A DNA stretch of 64,000 nt from Gnetum montanum (Eukaryota > Streptophyta > Gnetopsida > Gnetales > Gnetaceae), in NCBI GenBank assembly GCA_015680685.1, contig MNCI01009276.1, positions 207,700 through 271,699 on the forward strand. The letters run 5' to 3'. This document shows positions 11,497 through 24,682 of the stretch, in pieces. A program made the position numbers and the translations under genes. How positions within the stretch are numbered: position 1 is the first letter of the stretch; each line of letters opens with the position of its first letter. The notes under the pieces are model-generated. The model searched no databases. It had not been told where the DNA came from and worked only from the letters and a program-made list of their open reading frames with translations.

Positions 11497-13292
11497 TAAT
11501 CTGGTTGTTAATCATGTTGTCCATTGAGGTGAGGCTTTTTCTCAATGTTGTTGAGTCATAAGGGATTGATTATTCAAACATTAAGACCACAACATCCATC
11601 CAACCATTCCATTAATAAGAGGCTCTTGCTTTGGTCATAATGGTACTCTTTTCCATCATTCAACCTAATCATAAATATATAATCTTTATGTCTAGATAGA
11701 AGAGTGAAAAACCAAGGTGGAATGTAAAGGGTGTGACATTAAGGGGATTTGTGGATTTTCTTTGGCTACTTCTATATGTTCCATCATGTTGATGAGGATG
11801 TAACCATATCCTTATAGATCTAACAAAAAATTGGAGTAAGAGAAACTTTAAACAACATTGAATAAACTTCTGCGGGTTCCACTGGAAAGACATGTACCCA
11901 TGCCTAAAGGTTGGCAACTTCTCAAAACCAAAAAAATAAACAAACAAACAATAATTGTGCCATAATCTCCCTTGGACAAAATGCCAAGTGATGTTACTCC
12001 TTGCAACCTTGATAGTCTTATGGTTGTCTGTCGATGGGATGAAATAATGTGGTGTCACTAGTGGTTTGGACTTGGTTTGAATCTTGGAAAGAAGGACACA
12101 TGGTCATTTAACTATTAATAACACACAAGATTTCATTGTGACCATGGTACGACACCTCATGTCCCGATCTTTGCGACCCCTTCTATGATCCATCTCATCT
12201 CATTGTTTGGATGTTCATAACTTGTGGTTTTGTGTAACATAGAGCGATTATCTCAATTTTGTGATTTTAACATGTGTGTTTTGTTTCACAAGTATGCATT
12301 GCATTCAACCCCTCTAGTGCCTATGGACATTATAGGTGTGGTTACAGAAGGGCATCATAGGCTAGAGCCTACTTTGCGGAGGATCCACTTGTGTAACTTT
12401 TGTGACTTGTACTTGTTTACTATGCACATACCATTTTTTAGCTTCCAAAAACTTAATTTTTTCATCCTATTGTTTCCCTTCTCACAAAATTAATCTATCC
12501 CACAATCAAGCTTTCAATACCCTTTTTCTTGCTCATTTTCATACTTTTCATGTTGACAATTTCACCTTATCCTACTTCTGATGCCTCAAATTAATTTTTC
12601 ACTTACCTAGCATGATAAACTTAACTTCAAACCTTTCAATCAATCCTAGAGTTTTAGTTTGCATGTTCATTGGCCCCATAAAATCGAAATTTTTGGACCT
12701 TGACATCGCATACCTAGTGTCAGGTCTTAAAAATAATATAAATACGACCCCCATAGACATCAGAACTTCATTTTTCTCATTTGCTACTAGGGGAGTTGAA
12801 ATTTTTTCTCACGACTTAGAGCTCTACACCTCCATCTTCCACTTGTGATATCTAGCTCTCTAACACTCCAATTTTCGTGTTGTTTGAATCTATTTGAACC
12901 TAGAGTGTTTAACTTACTCGTGGGGGTGTGTGCATGCAAACTTTGTATTGATTTGTTAAAATTTTCTATCACTCAGAAGGTATTATAAGGGTAAGAATGT
13001 TAAAAAACCTTAGGAATTATAATATAAAATCACTAATGATAATGTCAGATGTCCAATTTTTCTAACCCACAGATCCATGACCATTATTTTAAGCACAAAT
13101 AATGAAAAAGGAACTAGTTGCAATGTATCGTAAAAAAGATAGACACTTTTTGGGATATTTTTCTTGAAAATTTTCCTAATCCTACAATCATATGCATTAT
13201 GAGCTCAATGGACTAAGGTTATGAGTGAGGTATAAATTGATTAATGATAATAAACATAACCTTGATAACACTTGGTTTTTTCTTGATTGCAA
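11497..13292 (+). other. Untranslated spacer of element 1
   Basis: Continuation of element 1 after element 2. No supported protein. It has the conserved blocks GGGTGTGACATTAAGGGGA (from 11729) and AAAGACATG with CCTAAAGGTTGG (11880-11923), a polypurine-like motif CTCGTGGGGGTG (12918-12929) and a pyrimidine-rich run before TTGATTGCAA at the aORF start. Short frames such as 11669-12058 lie over these blocks and are not conserved as protein. Confidence 0.5.
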
Positions 13293-15805
13293 ATGGCCCT
13301 AAAAAGAGGTGCTCAAGGGTTAACCCTTGTAGAGAGCTACTAAATGTCCACACAGTGGCTGCTGCCAACAAGGAGAACATGAGGAACATGCTGAATAGGA
13401 GGCCCAGTATTTTAGTATCCATCAAGATGCCCCTGCTACTGAGCAATTGGCCCAAGGAGAGGCTATAGAAGTACCAGCTCTCAAACAAGGAAAACATCTC
13501 ACATTGCCCCCTAACTACCTTGTTGCCACTTTGAAGAAATCTACATTGGCTTTGGTCATTGTGGAAATGAACTTCGGTCCATTCATAAAGTTTGCTCCAG
13601 AAGTGGTGTGGACGCAACTCAAAGTGTACCCACTATGGCCTATCTTGTCTAACAGTGGTGAATGGTACCTAGGTGAAGTCCATCAATTTTGGCATAACAA
13701 AGACAAGGGCACCACTATTAATATTTGTAGGGTGATTGTCTCTTACTTAGTCAAGGACATTGCTACAGCCCTCAACCTACCTAATGAAGGGACCAAGGTT
13801 GCTCACCTATCCAACAGATCCAACCCTGAAATAAAGAAATTATGGCTAAGATGGACATACGATAAAGAGGACAAGTCATACCATGAAATGAGTTTGGAAG
13901 AGAGAACCTACTTTAAGATTGAGACATACCACCTATTTCCTACCAAATGGCTTAATCGAATCTCAACTTATGCAGCTAGGGGAAGTGCCATTCTAATGGT
14001 AAATTTTGTAGTCAACCTTCCCCAAAATTACTTCACAGAAATTCAACAGCAGTTTGAAGAAACGAAGTCAGGGAGACCAACACTTCCATTTCCCTATCTA
14101 ATCAGAAACCTATGCAAGCATGTTGAAATATTGGGATATACCAATGATATCCCTAGGAAGGCTCAACATGTCTCCTTCATAGAACTCCTAAAAACTGCAG
14201 CACCAAGAAAAGATTCTGGTGAGGAGTAAGAAAAAAAGGAGGCAGAACCAAGAACAAAAACACAACAAGAGCCTGAGCAATGTCCACAAGCACAAGCTCT
14301 GCCACCTCCTTTGCAACATTATAGATTGTTAATTAGCCACTTGCAAAGGATTGCTGAAACCATCAGCTGGGGAAGAAAGGATGAGGCCAATCTCTTATGA
14401 GTGTATGACCCACCGTATCAGTTGATCCAACAAGGGGAGAGATCTCAATACAGTCAAGAGGAGGGGGATCTCAATGGTCATGCCAGATCTCTGGAAATGC
14501 TACATCCTTTCAAATCACATTGGAAACTAAAGAAGGCACCACAGTTGTGGTGCTACAACACAAGGATGCAGTAGGCACAACCGAGGTGATCACTAATCAT
14601 ATTAAAGAGTCGTTCAAGGTTCCTATTATGCCTCTAATTAATATGGTAGGAACTAGAGACACACAAATGTTGGCTAGGACCTGAATGACTCCTGTAGTGC
14701 ATGAGGACATGCTTGACTACTTGCTGTAGATGGGTCAAGTAATGACCACTCTGTTCAACATCCCCAGTGATGTCACTACAACTCAATCAGACCTCATCAC
14801 TACCAAAGGAAAGTTGATCATGGTAGAGGTTAGGGAAAAACATGTAGAAGCTAAAGTACAAAGATTGTAAGAATATTTGGTTGCCCTACAAGATGAATGA
14901 TGGGATGCTGCTCACTTTGTCGCACTAGACCAACTGGAACAATTTAGGATAAAGGAGCATACCAAGCTAGAAAAGGAGAGAGCAGTTGTAGAGCGAGAAA
15001 AGGAGATGATGGTTTGGAATGCCTTTGCTATAGACGTGAAATCTCATGCATATAAAAAGGCATTGACAATTGTCCAAAAAGAAAATAAGCAACTTACTAT
15101 ACAGAATTCCCAATTGACCATTGTAGAAAGACAAAAGAACATCTTAGAAGAAAGTGTCCACCAATTGTGCAAACAACTAGTGAGGGTCAACCAAGATATG
15201 AGTAGATTGGCCTAGGAAAATAGAACCCTCTCCATGAAGGAGGTACATGCTATTCACCAAAAGTCAGCAATCGAGATAAACATGTGGCAAAATGAGGTCA
15301 AAAAGCATTAAATATTAAAAGAGCACTTTCATGACCAAGTTGGCATGTATAAGGAAATCAATGAGAAGGAAATCAAGATGGCCAAGGCCCACATCAGCAC
15401 CTTGGTAGTGTAGAATTCTGAATGGTAGGCCATCTTGGATACTTATGCCATGGTTCAACAAGTAGAAGTCAAAAATAAGGACCTATAGATAGAGGATTTA
15501 AAAGAATACATGGCGTTGGCTAACCTGAGATATGCCAACCTTGCCATGTTAACAGCAAGTCATCCCCAAAGTGAGCTAGATAAATAAGTGGCTACCACTT
15601 ATGCATTATATGAGAAAGAGTTTGTGAATCAAAAAGATGCCTTGCAAAAGTTGCAGGTGATAAACTTAGAATTAGCAATGGTCAAAGCTAGTTATCAAGG
15701 ACAAAAAGATGTAGCCTTGAACCTAGCTCATAGATTGATAGATTATCATGAGCTTAAGGGCAAAGCTAGGGCTTTCAAGAAAGAACGATAGTAGTTCATG
15801 GCATG

Positions 15806-16627
15806 TGATGAACCGTGATATCGTGTATGCGATATTGCATCCACAATATCAGATCGACCATGCCATGTTGGATACTCAATATTGCAGCATGCCTCCTTAC
15901 TTATAAATAAGAGGCGGTGCCCTTGGTTTCCAATAGTTAGAAGTTAGTCCCTTAGGCAAAATATTGCCATTTTTTCTCTCCAGAGTTAGAATTATTTCTG
16001 CATGCCCGCAGTAGGAGTCATAGAGTGAACGGATCTTTATTCGAGCATTGTGTACCTGAGCACACTTTGTGTATGGCAATAAAGATGAACTTTATGATAA
16101 ACCTTGAAACATACAAAATAGGTTAATTAGTATTAATTATTATTTAATTCTTCCCTAGTTAATTAATGATCTCTCTCACCTTACAAGTTTCTTAGTTAAA
16201 TACACTCAGTATGACTACTTCGAGCATGTCTGTAGCACTTGGTAACCTAGTAACGATTAGCGTTTGGTAATCCCAGTAGCGTTGCACCGATTTAGGATGT
16301 GTACGGAAAGTGGGAATGGATACTAGTGTTAGGAGTACTTAGAACTTAGCTAATGAATAGTTAAATTAGATTAGTTACTTAGTTATCTCTCTCCCCCTCC
16401 TTACTAGCATAGGATATAAAACACATAAAAGCCATAAAAATCATATGCCTCAAGCTTACTTAACCATACAACCGTGACATACAAGTAAGTTTGGGAAGAC
16501 AATGATTAATCAACTTGCTATTTTTCCACAAAGGTGCATAGGCACTTAGTCCTTGGAATTTGATTGGATCATGCGTGAAACGCTCGTATTCATATGCTTG
16601 AGCGTAGAGGTACCTTGCCACTCATCA
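15806..16627 (+). repeat. 5' LTR of element 3
   Basis: 822 bp, TGATGAAC to CTCATCA. It has a short GATATC-type array (15813-15882), a TATA box at 15902-15909 and GATCTTTATTCGAGC-like text shared by the whole group downstream. Its partner at 24683 is 841 bp; much of the difference lies in the U3 array. Confidence 0.9.
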
Positions 16628-16628
16628 T

Positions 16629-16647
16629 TGGTGTCGTTGCTGGGGAC
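16629..16647 (+). other. Primer-binding site of element 3 (tRNA-Asp type)
   Basis: TGGTGTCGTTGCTGGGGAC. Relative to the tRNA-Asp complement it has three C-to-T changes, the pattern left by deamination of methylated cytosine. Confidence 0.75.
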
Positions 16648-16760
16648 TTAGGTTTTTGTGCGCTAAGTAGAACTTAGGAAATCATTCACATCATTGGAAC
16701 AAACCATTAGGGTTGATTAAGAAAAAAGATAATAGTACCTTGCACATTGAACAAGAAAAT

Positions 16761-18990
16761 ATGTCTTCTTCTTCGCACAAAAGCACTTCACCACCTAGGA
16801 CTAACACAAGAAGCAATCTGCGGTAGGATACATGTGACGTTGATCCACTAATTCCTCAACAATTTCATGTGGTATATATTCACTCCAATGAATATGTATT
16901 CAACTTCACCTTTATTCTCCACCAAGATGAACAACTACGTTGGTGTGACTTGAAAGGTAACATAGTGTTACCTCTCGACCATTCAGTCCCAAGTATGCTT
17001 TTTCATGCTCTCACACAAATAGGCATGCAACACTTACACACAGAGTACATTGCACAGGACTATGATTCGAGAGACTACCATCCTACTGAAGTGCAACGTC
17101 AAATGGATNTATCTAAAAAAGGAACAAAAACAAATGACAAAGGTGGGCATTCTAATCGTAATCGCGATTGAGGCAGAGACCACCGAAGAGAAGGTAGTAG
17201 ACACTGTCATGGGGGAAGTTCTCCTTCTTCTTCACCTTCATCATCTCCTTCACCCTCTCCTTCCGTGTGTGGACGTAGCCATAGAGAAACAGATCGTGAG
17301 GATAAGGGCAAACAAAGTGGAAGTCACATATAAGACAACCAAGACAAAGGACGAGGGCACTCTAGGGAATCACACCATAGAAGAAGGGAGAGTAAAGAAC
17401 TACGTAAACACCATAGACACTATGAATGAGATGATCATGATGAACCCCTACTTGCTACCAAAAGCATGCTAGATATCAATGAGGCTGTGAAAGTTTCAAC
17501 AAGGCACCAAAAATATAGTAGGATCAAGAGGTTGGACATGAATAACATCCCACGATTTGAAGGGGGATATAAAGTTGTTCCTCAAAGTCACTTATAAGCA
17601 TTTCATGATGCATGTGCCTTACAAAACATAGAAAATTAGTGGCAAAAACTTAAGTTGTTCCCACAGACACTAATAAAAGAAGCTAAAGCTAGTATCAATC
17701 CTTAGAACCAGAATCCATTCATAGGTGGAGTACTATGTTAGAATTGTTCAACGATAAGTACCAAACGTACTCCTGAGTGTGGAACCTGCAAAAGCAAATC
17801 CAAGGATGAAAACAAGGAATTCATAAACCCTTGGATGCTGCCATGGGCCGCTATTATGCACTACTACATCATTTTCCTAGCCATGGTTATTTGCAGTGGG
17901 ACCAACTACGCCATCTCATAGATGGGCTTAGGCATGAAATGAGAAGAACTCTTGGGACTTATGCCCAAGGAAGGTTATCTGAGCTTAGGTCCCATCAAAT
18001 TTATAGGCTACTAGAGCAAGTAGCTAAGGAAAAAGGTGAGCTAAGAAAAAAAAAGAGTGTGGAAGAATATAATCGAGATCCTTCTGTTCAAAAGAAGGGA
18101 GTAAGATTTTTTGAGGATGAGGAAGAGTTACCACTCGAAGAGATGGTGAATAGGAAAACCTTGCCTATCCAAAAGTTAGCATCAGAAGTATCAGCAAAGG
18201 TAGACCAAATGTGGGACTCCTTGGATAGTAGGTTTTAAACGGTGCTCAAAGTAGTAGAGGATTCTAGAGAGTGAGGTAGTGATTGTGACAAAAGGAAAAA
18301 GAGAGAAGCAAAAAATGCACGTAACAAGGGTAAGGGGAAAGTTGCTATTATTGAAGAGGTTGTGGACTCAGATATAGATAATGATAGTGGATGTGAGATA
18401 TGTCAATATGACCATCCTAAGGGATGTTGCCCTGTGATCTCTCATTTCTAGGAGTCTGGGGTGTATGCACTTAATCCACATTTAAACAAACAACAAACAT
18501 CCCAACGATTACCTTATCCCCAAGGTAACCTAAGGCAGTTTCACCAACCTTTAACATATTATCCAAGTGGAACTCTGCCACAACTAATTGAGCAACATCA
18601 ACAGTGGCAACACCCACAATCATGGGGAATTCCACCACCAAGGCAAAAATATCCGTACCGACAACCCAACCCATATGAATATTACATGCAGCATCCAATC
18701 TCTCCACGTGACTCTGTTAGTCACACTACTTTCCAACATCACTACCAATCCCACGAGTACTATAGGACTCCCTCTCCTAGGGGCAACATTCCACAAGTGT
18801 ACCATCCTTTCAATCTAGCCGCATCTCTCCCACCAATAGCTCCATTACCACGTGCTCCAATAATGCAAGGTGAACTCCCTGCTTAACCACAGCAATGCAA
18901 TGCCATAAGGGCTATTAATCCTCAACCTACTGTTGGATCTTACAACTATAAGAAGAAAGATCCTTCTTCAGAACGAACAGTCTAACCAAG
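16761..18990 (+). pseudogene. gag of element 3, decayed
   Basis: Starts ATGTCTTCTTCTTCG at 16761, the same start as element 4. Clean pieces are 16869-17108 (N-terminal domain), 17831-18238 (gag core with RYYALLHHFPSHGY) and 18461-18886 (Pro/Gln/Tyr-rich tail). CEICQYDHPKGCC near 18392-18430 is the CX2CX3HX4C knuckle. At the isolated N at 17109 about 250 bases present in element 4 are missing. Numerous TAA/TAG/TGA codons replace Gln, Arg or Trp codons. Confidence 0.8.
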
Positions 18991-18993
18991 CCT

Positions 18994-21900
18994 TTGCAAC
19001 CCCAAGTGACTGAGTCTTTGGATGCCTCCATATCAACTAAAGCTTCAGAGCCCCCTTCAAACTTAACATCGCATTCAACGCATACGGTTATGTTAACACA
19101 TGCTATTACTGATTGGATCAAAGTTGGCCACTTTCCCAGGAAATTCTCTAATCCTAGAAGTCCCCTAATATATCTACAAATCACTGGGAATGAGTCATGC
19201 AAAGCTCTTTTGGATTCAAGTTCTAGTGTCAACCTCATATCCAAAGAAATGTATAAGGCTTGGAACCTACCTCCATTAAAAAAAAGCAATGTCAATTTAG
19301 AGTTAGCCAACTAGTCCATCACTATTCCCTTGGGATTAGTGGAGGAAATTGTTACCACTATTTATGGATGGTCATATCCAGCTGACTTCCTAGTGATTCA
19401 AGTGAATAATAGTAAGGGGGACTTCCCAATCATAATGGGAAGGTCATGGCTAATCACTATCAATGTGCACCTAGGTATCCGCAATTTTTCCTAGAAATAT
19501 CTAACGAAAACACTTTTGGATATATCGAGAAGAAGAAGGTTCCATGCATCACATATAGTGACGCAGGGTGCAATTGTGTGCAACAATCATGGGTTATGCA
19601 AAGTTTAACATTGGTTGCATGCAATCAATGTGCACAAATGATCAACATACAAAGGTGCCTGTATGCAGTAGCCACACAATAAGAAGACACCCAATGGCTG
19701 ATAGCTGATCAAGAAAGTAGCTCACTTGTATGCATGGAACTAACTGAGGGTTTGACTTGCACTTATATAGATAGCATTGATGCATTAGAGCAAGTCCATC
19801 GCCAACTTCCCAATCCTAACTAAGAAAACATCAATTGAGGAAAGTTGGAAATTCCTAAGAAATTTAATCAAAAGCCCCTCGAGCTAAATCCATTGCTCAT
19901 TGGTATGGAATACACATTCCTTAAGAATTGGAAACCGGTAATCATCAACACAAGACTTGCTCCGCAACAAAAAGAAACTCTGCTCAAGGTAATAAAAAAG
20001 TGGTCAAAATCCTTTGCCTGGTCATATCTAAAATTAACTGGAATAGATCCTAGGATATGCCAGCATAGGATTTACACTGACTCCTCCATGAAGCCTCGGA
20101 AACAACCACAGACGCAATTGAACCCAAAGTTGAATCAAGTAGTAAAAGAAGAAATCGAACAGCTTCTAAAGGCTGGGTTCATATACCCCATTGCTGATAG
20201 CGAATGGGTTAGCTCATTGGTAATCATACCTAAAAAGGAATCCAAATGGAGGGTGTGTATAGATGTTTAGGCTACTAAACATGGAAACATTCAAGGATCA
20301 CTTTCCATTGCTATTTGTTGAACAAGTCTTGGACACAATCACAGACCTGGCTATTATAGTTTTTTGGATGGCTATAGAAAATACAACCAAATACAAATAG
20401 CCCTAGAAGACCAAGCCAAAACTACATTCACCAGTCCTTGGGGAATGTTTGCATATAAACAAATGTTATTTGGCTTGTGCAATGCCCCTGCCATGTTTCA
20501 ACGCTTAGTTCTAAGCATATTCCAGCAGCAGATAGGAAATGGTGTGGAAGTCTTTATGAATGACTTCTCCACTTACGGAGCAAGTTTTGATCAAGCCTTG
20601 GACCGATTAGAGTAAGTGCTAAAAAGATGTATAGAAACTAATCTAAGGCTTAACTGGTAGAAAAGCCATTTAATGGTCCAAGAAGGTGTAGTACTTGGAC
20701 ATAAAATTTCACATGCAGGGATAGATGTAGACCCTGAAAAAATCAAAGTCATCCAAGGAATTACCCGTCAACCGAAAACTGTCAAAGACATTCAACCATT
20801 CCTTGGACACACTAGCTACTATAGGAGATTCATAGACAACTTTTTGAAGGTTGTCAAACCATTGGTAGAGTTAACGAAAAAGGACATACCCTTCGAGTGG
20901 ACTAGGGAATGCGAACTAGCCTTCCAAACTTTGAAATAAAAGTTGGTAGAAACACCCATTCTACAAGCTCCTGACTGGTCCAAACCGTTCCATGTCATGA
21001 CTAATGTGTCCAACTATGCCTTAGGAGCTATACTTACACAGTTAGATGATCAAAAATGCCCTTATTACATCCATTGTGCAAGTAAAAATATAGCTGGTGC
21101 AGAACTTAACTACACTACTACAGAAAAAGAATTAATGCCTGTAGTGTTTGCACTAGAACAATTTAGGCACTATGTATTGGGATACAAAGTATTCATACAC
21201 ATAGATCATAGTGCCATCTAGTTCCTCATGAATAAGCCAAAGGTAAGCCCCCATATTATACGATGGCTGGTAATCCTACAAGAGTTCGATTTGACAATGA
21301 TCGATCACAAGGGCACCAAGAATGTAGTTGCCAAGCATTTATCTTGGTTGCGTTGGGACAGCAAAGAGGATGAGTATCCAATTTTCGATCATTTCCTTGA
21401 TGAGTTGCTCTTTGGTAGTGTAGTGAATAACCAATCACCCACGAAGACAAACTGGTATAGTAGCATTCTTACCTATCTCCTTACCCAACAAACACCACAA
21501 GAGTTATACCTTAAGAAGAAACAACAATTTCTTCACGGAGCCAAGTACTTTATGGAGATCAATGGATAAGTTTACAAACAATGTCCCAATGACTTGGTTC
21601 GATGGTGTGTTCCCAATAGAGATCAACTGAGAGTTCTCCAAGATTCTCATGAGGGCCCTTGTGGGGGTCACTATGCTGGGAGACGAACGACTATTAAGAT
21701 CCTGCTTGCAGGGTATTATTGACCTACCTTGTTCCAGGACATCCATCTATTCGTCCAATCTTGTGAATGTTGTCAATGTGATGGGGAAATGACTGCTAGA
21801 TGGAGGGTCCACAACAATGGATTCAACCACTAGAACCCTTTAACATTTGAGGAATTAATTCAATGGGGCCCATTACACCTATGTCTAATGGAAAAGCTTA

Positions 21901-22760
21901 CATCGTAGTTGGCGTAGACTACTTTAAAAAAGGGCTAAAGTAGCTGCTATTAAAGATTGCACATCGTCTACAGCTGCACGATTTGTTCAACAACAAGTCG
22001 TCAACAAGTTTGGTGTGCCACTTACACTTATCTCAGATAATGGTACACACTTTATAGGTGCAACTTTTCAGAAGTTAATGCAATGCTTAGGGATTGAGCA
22101 TAAATTGTCTACACCATACCACCCCCAAGCAAACAGTCAAGTCAAGGTCACCAACAGGGAGATTACTAAGATACTGACCAAAACCATTAGCAAGTATAGG
22201 CAAGATTGGAGCACTAAACTGAATGATGCTCTTTGGGTATACCACTTCACATGGAAACTCCCTATAGGCTACTCTCCCTACTAGTTAGTGTATGAAAAAC
22301 TTCCAATGCTCCCTATCCAAACTGAGCTCCATACACTAGCCACAACATGTGACCTCAACCTTGACCTTGATCTAGCACAAAAACAAAGGTTGATGACTCT
22401 TAACTTGCTAGATGAGAATCGACTAGCTCCCCTATCATCTAATGAGTTGCACAAGGCATTTAATAAACAACATCATGACCTGAAAATTAGGAAAGTTAAG
22501 TATCAACCCAGAGATAAGGTTCTCTACTGGAACCCCACACATGTGTCACAATGGACCAAGTTTCAAACACTATGGTAAGGACCTTACATTATCTATGCAA
22601 CTTTTCCTTTAGGAGTCATGACCACATAGAAACCTGAGAGCCTAGATAAAAGACTATTAGTCAACATGCAACAAACAAAACCTTTCCATGAGTTTAGGAT
22701 ACCCAGAACATATGCTACCTCTGTAGGTGGACAACCTTACTCATTATTTCGGATCTCATC
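18994..22760 (+). pseudogene. pol of element 3 (PR-RT-RH-IN), catalytically dead
   Basis: Aspartic protease at 19080-19560 has DSS at 19213-19221 instead of DSG. Reverse transcriptase at about 20080-20640 shows KEEIEQLLKAGFIYPI, LFGLCNAPAMFQR and FMND at 20553-20564 in place of YMDD. RNase H from 20940 reads MTNVSNYALGA, with Asn (21003-21005) where the first catalytic Asp is expected. Integrase has an HHCC finger (SHEGPCGGHY to CECCQC, about 21640-21780), SDNGTHF with its Asp at 22036, and SQVKVTN with Lys (22144-22146) where the catalytic Glu is expected. More than ten internal stops. The domain order RT-RH-IN is that of Ty3/Gypsy. Each lost catalytic residue is explained by a G-to-A change on the coding strand. 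Confidence 0.9.
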
Positions 22761-24682
22761 CTTCCAACTTAGTCATGGGGGAGATGGCCACCTCTACTAA
22801 TCATTGAAGACCCTTAGTTCTTTCTAAGTTTTTGTTTTATACATTTTTGTTTTACACGTTTTTTTTACACATTTTTATTTTACACCATCGTTCATATTTT
22901 TACCATTTCTTTGTGTGATTACTTTATTTTATTCATCACCCAATAAGTGTTCATGATGGTGGCATGAATAATACCATGTTGATTGCTAATATTTAGATTT
23001 TACCTTTGAAGTACGATGTTGATATTAAGGTATGGTTATTTTGATTAAACAAGCAATGAGTCCATGACGTTCATGCATCCATAAAACCCTATTGTCTCTC
23101 TTGGCTTGGAACTGTACAATCCCTTTCTCTAATAAAACTGCTAATAAATTGATGACTGGGTATTTCTCAAACTAAGGAAAGACTTAAAGGATGAAAAGGG
23201 TGTGACTTCAAGGGGATTCTATTCCTCTATGTTGGCTATTCCCTTGAGTGCTTGGATGCTTTTTCTTTGAGTTTTTGGCCATTCTAACCATTCATCAAAT
23301 CTCAGGAAGTTGAGCACATAAAAATAAGTCTTTACATGGTGTGGTTCTCATGCAAAAAAAAAATAGTGAGAATTCAAAGCACACCCCTTAGACACAATAA
23401 TGAACTTGAGCTACACACATTGGTTATGGCACTGGAAAGACATGTTACCCATGCCTGAAAGTTCCCTCTAACTAAGGCCCCTTCTTACTTCCTGGTTCTC
23501 TATCTCGCTCTTCTTGGAATGGTGGTTGTTGTAAAGGCATTCTTGTTGCTTCAAGGGGATGGGTTGGTCAAATGTGTTGATGCGAGGTCACTGACTGTGG
23601 ATTGTTGAGCCTGGATTTGGAATGACTTCTACTCAATCACATTAACCATGAAACACACAAGGGACTTTACACAACCTTGTTCTTGGGTTTCCATTCCATT
23701 CTCTACTCTTCACCTTTCTTTTCCATTTCTCACCTCATTGCCGGTTTTATCATTAGTCTGTATCTTGGTTGACACATTGTTCTTCCTTGGTATTTTCTTG
23801 TGGGTAAGTTTTTAACTCTTGCTTCCCAACAACATTCCTAGAGCCTACAGACTCTTTGGTTTGTGGGTCTATCAAGGCATCAAGGGCATGAGCCTACTTT
23901 GGGGAGGATCCACTGACATTTTTTTTTGGAGCATTTGTTAACTTCTTTCCCTTAAACATTTCCTGCAATCAACAAATTTTTTTTATTGTTTCATCCCCAT
24001 CCATGACATCCATTTTATTGGCGTTGCCATTGTTATTTTTTCTCCACATTTCTTATTCCTTATCTTTTTCCACCCTATCGCTACCGAAGGTTTGCTTTTA
24101 GTCATGGGGGTCCAAGCACAAAATTTTTCAATTTTTCCTAACTCCTACACCTTAAGTAGTCTCCAGTGTTAAAACTCCAGAATCAACATCTACCACAACC
24201 ACAACTCAGCCAGTGCACTTTACATCGAGGCAAGGTATCAACTACATTGTGATTTATCTACCTCACTCATTTGTGACTGTGTTGTGTGTGCAGATGATGA
24301 TCATATAACAATGGATTGGGCCTGGAGGAAACACTCAGCATGAACCGGAACTGGAACATTTACGAAAGGAGCAAGATTATCGGGGTGGCTAAGGACAAAC
24401 AACGAAAGGCACAATATTGGCATCAGCAACACATCTTATTCTTTTCTCTCTCTCTCCTTCTCTCCCAGCTGCCAAATAAGGCTGGATGTCATTTATGTAT
24501 AGTGTTCACTGTTGTGATCATGAACACTAATGCTGTCATGTATTGTATTGTTGATCTGTTCACTGGGCACGTTGAGTCAGTCAACCCGTTCCACCATCAA
24601 TGGTCCTTCAGTCAATAATCCCATACCTTCCCAATATTTTGTAAGGAACTTGAGGACGAGTTTTCATTCAATCATGGGGGTA
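22761..24682 (+). other. Untranslated spacer of element 3
   Basis: Starts with AGTCATGGGGGAG (22771), a T-rich tract (22820-22890), the conserved block GGGTGTGACTTCAAGGGGA (from 23198) and AAAGACATG block (23430-23460), a second TCATGGGGG (24101-24110), then TGTGTGCAG-ATG at 24293. The frame 24316-24618 that follows does not resemble the aORF of elements 1, 2 or 6 and is probably a remnant. The true polypurine tract TCATGGGGGTA abuts the 3' LTR. Confidence 0.55.

Noticed and set aside
24316-24618. 100-codon frame in element 3 as a new protein
   Set aside because: Lies where the aORF would be but shares no clear sequence with it, is absent from relatives and contains a low-complexity Ser/Leu stretch.
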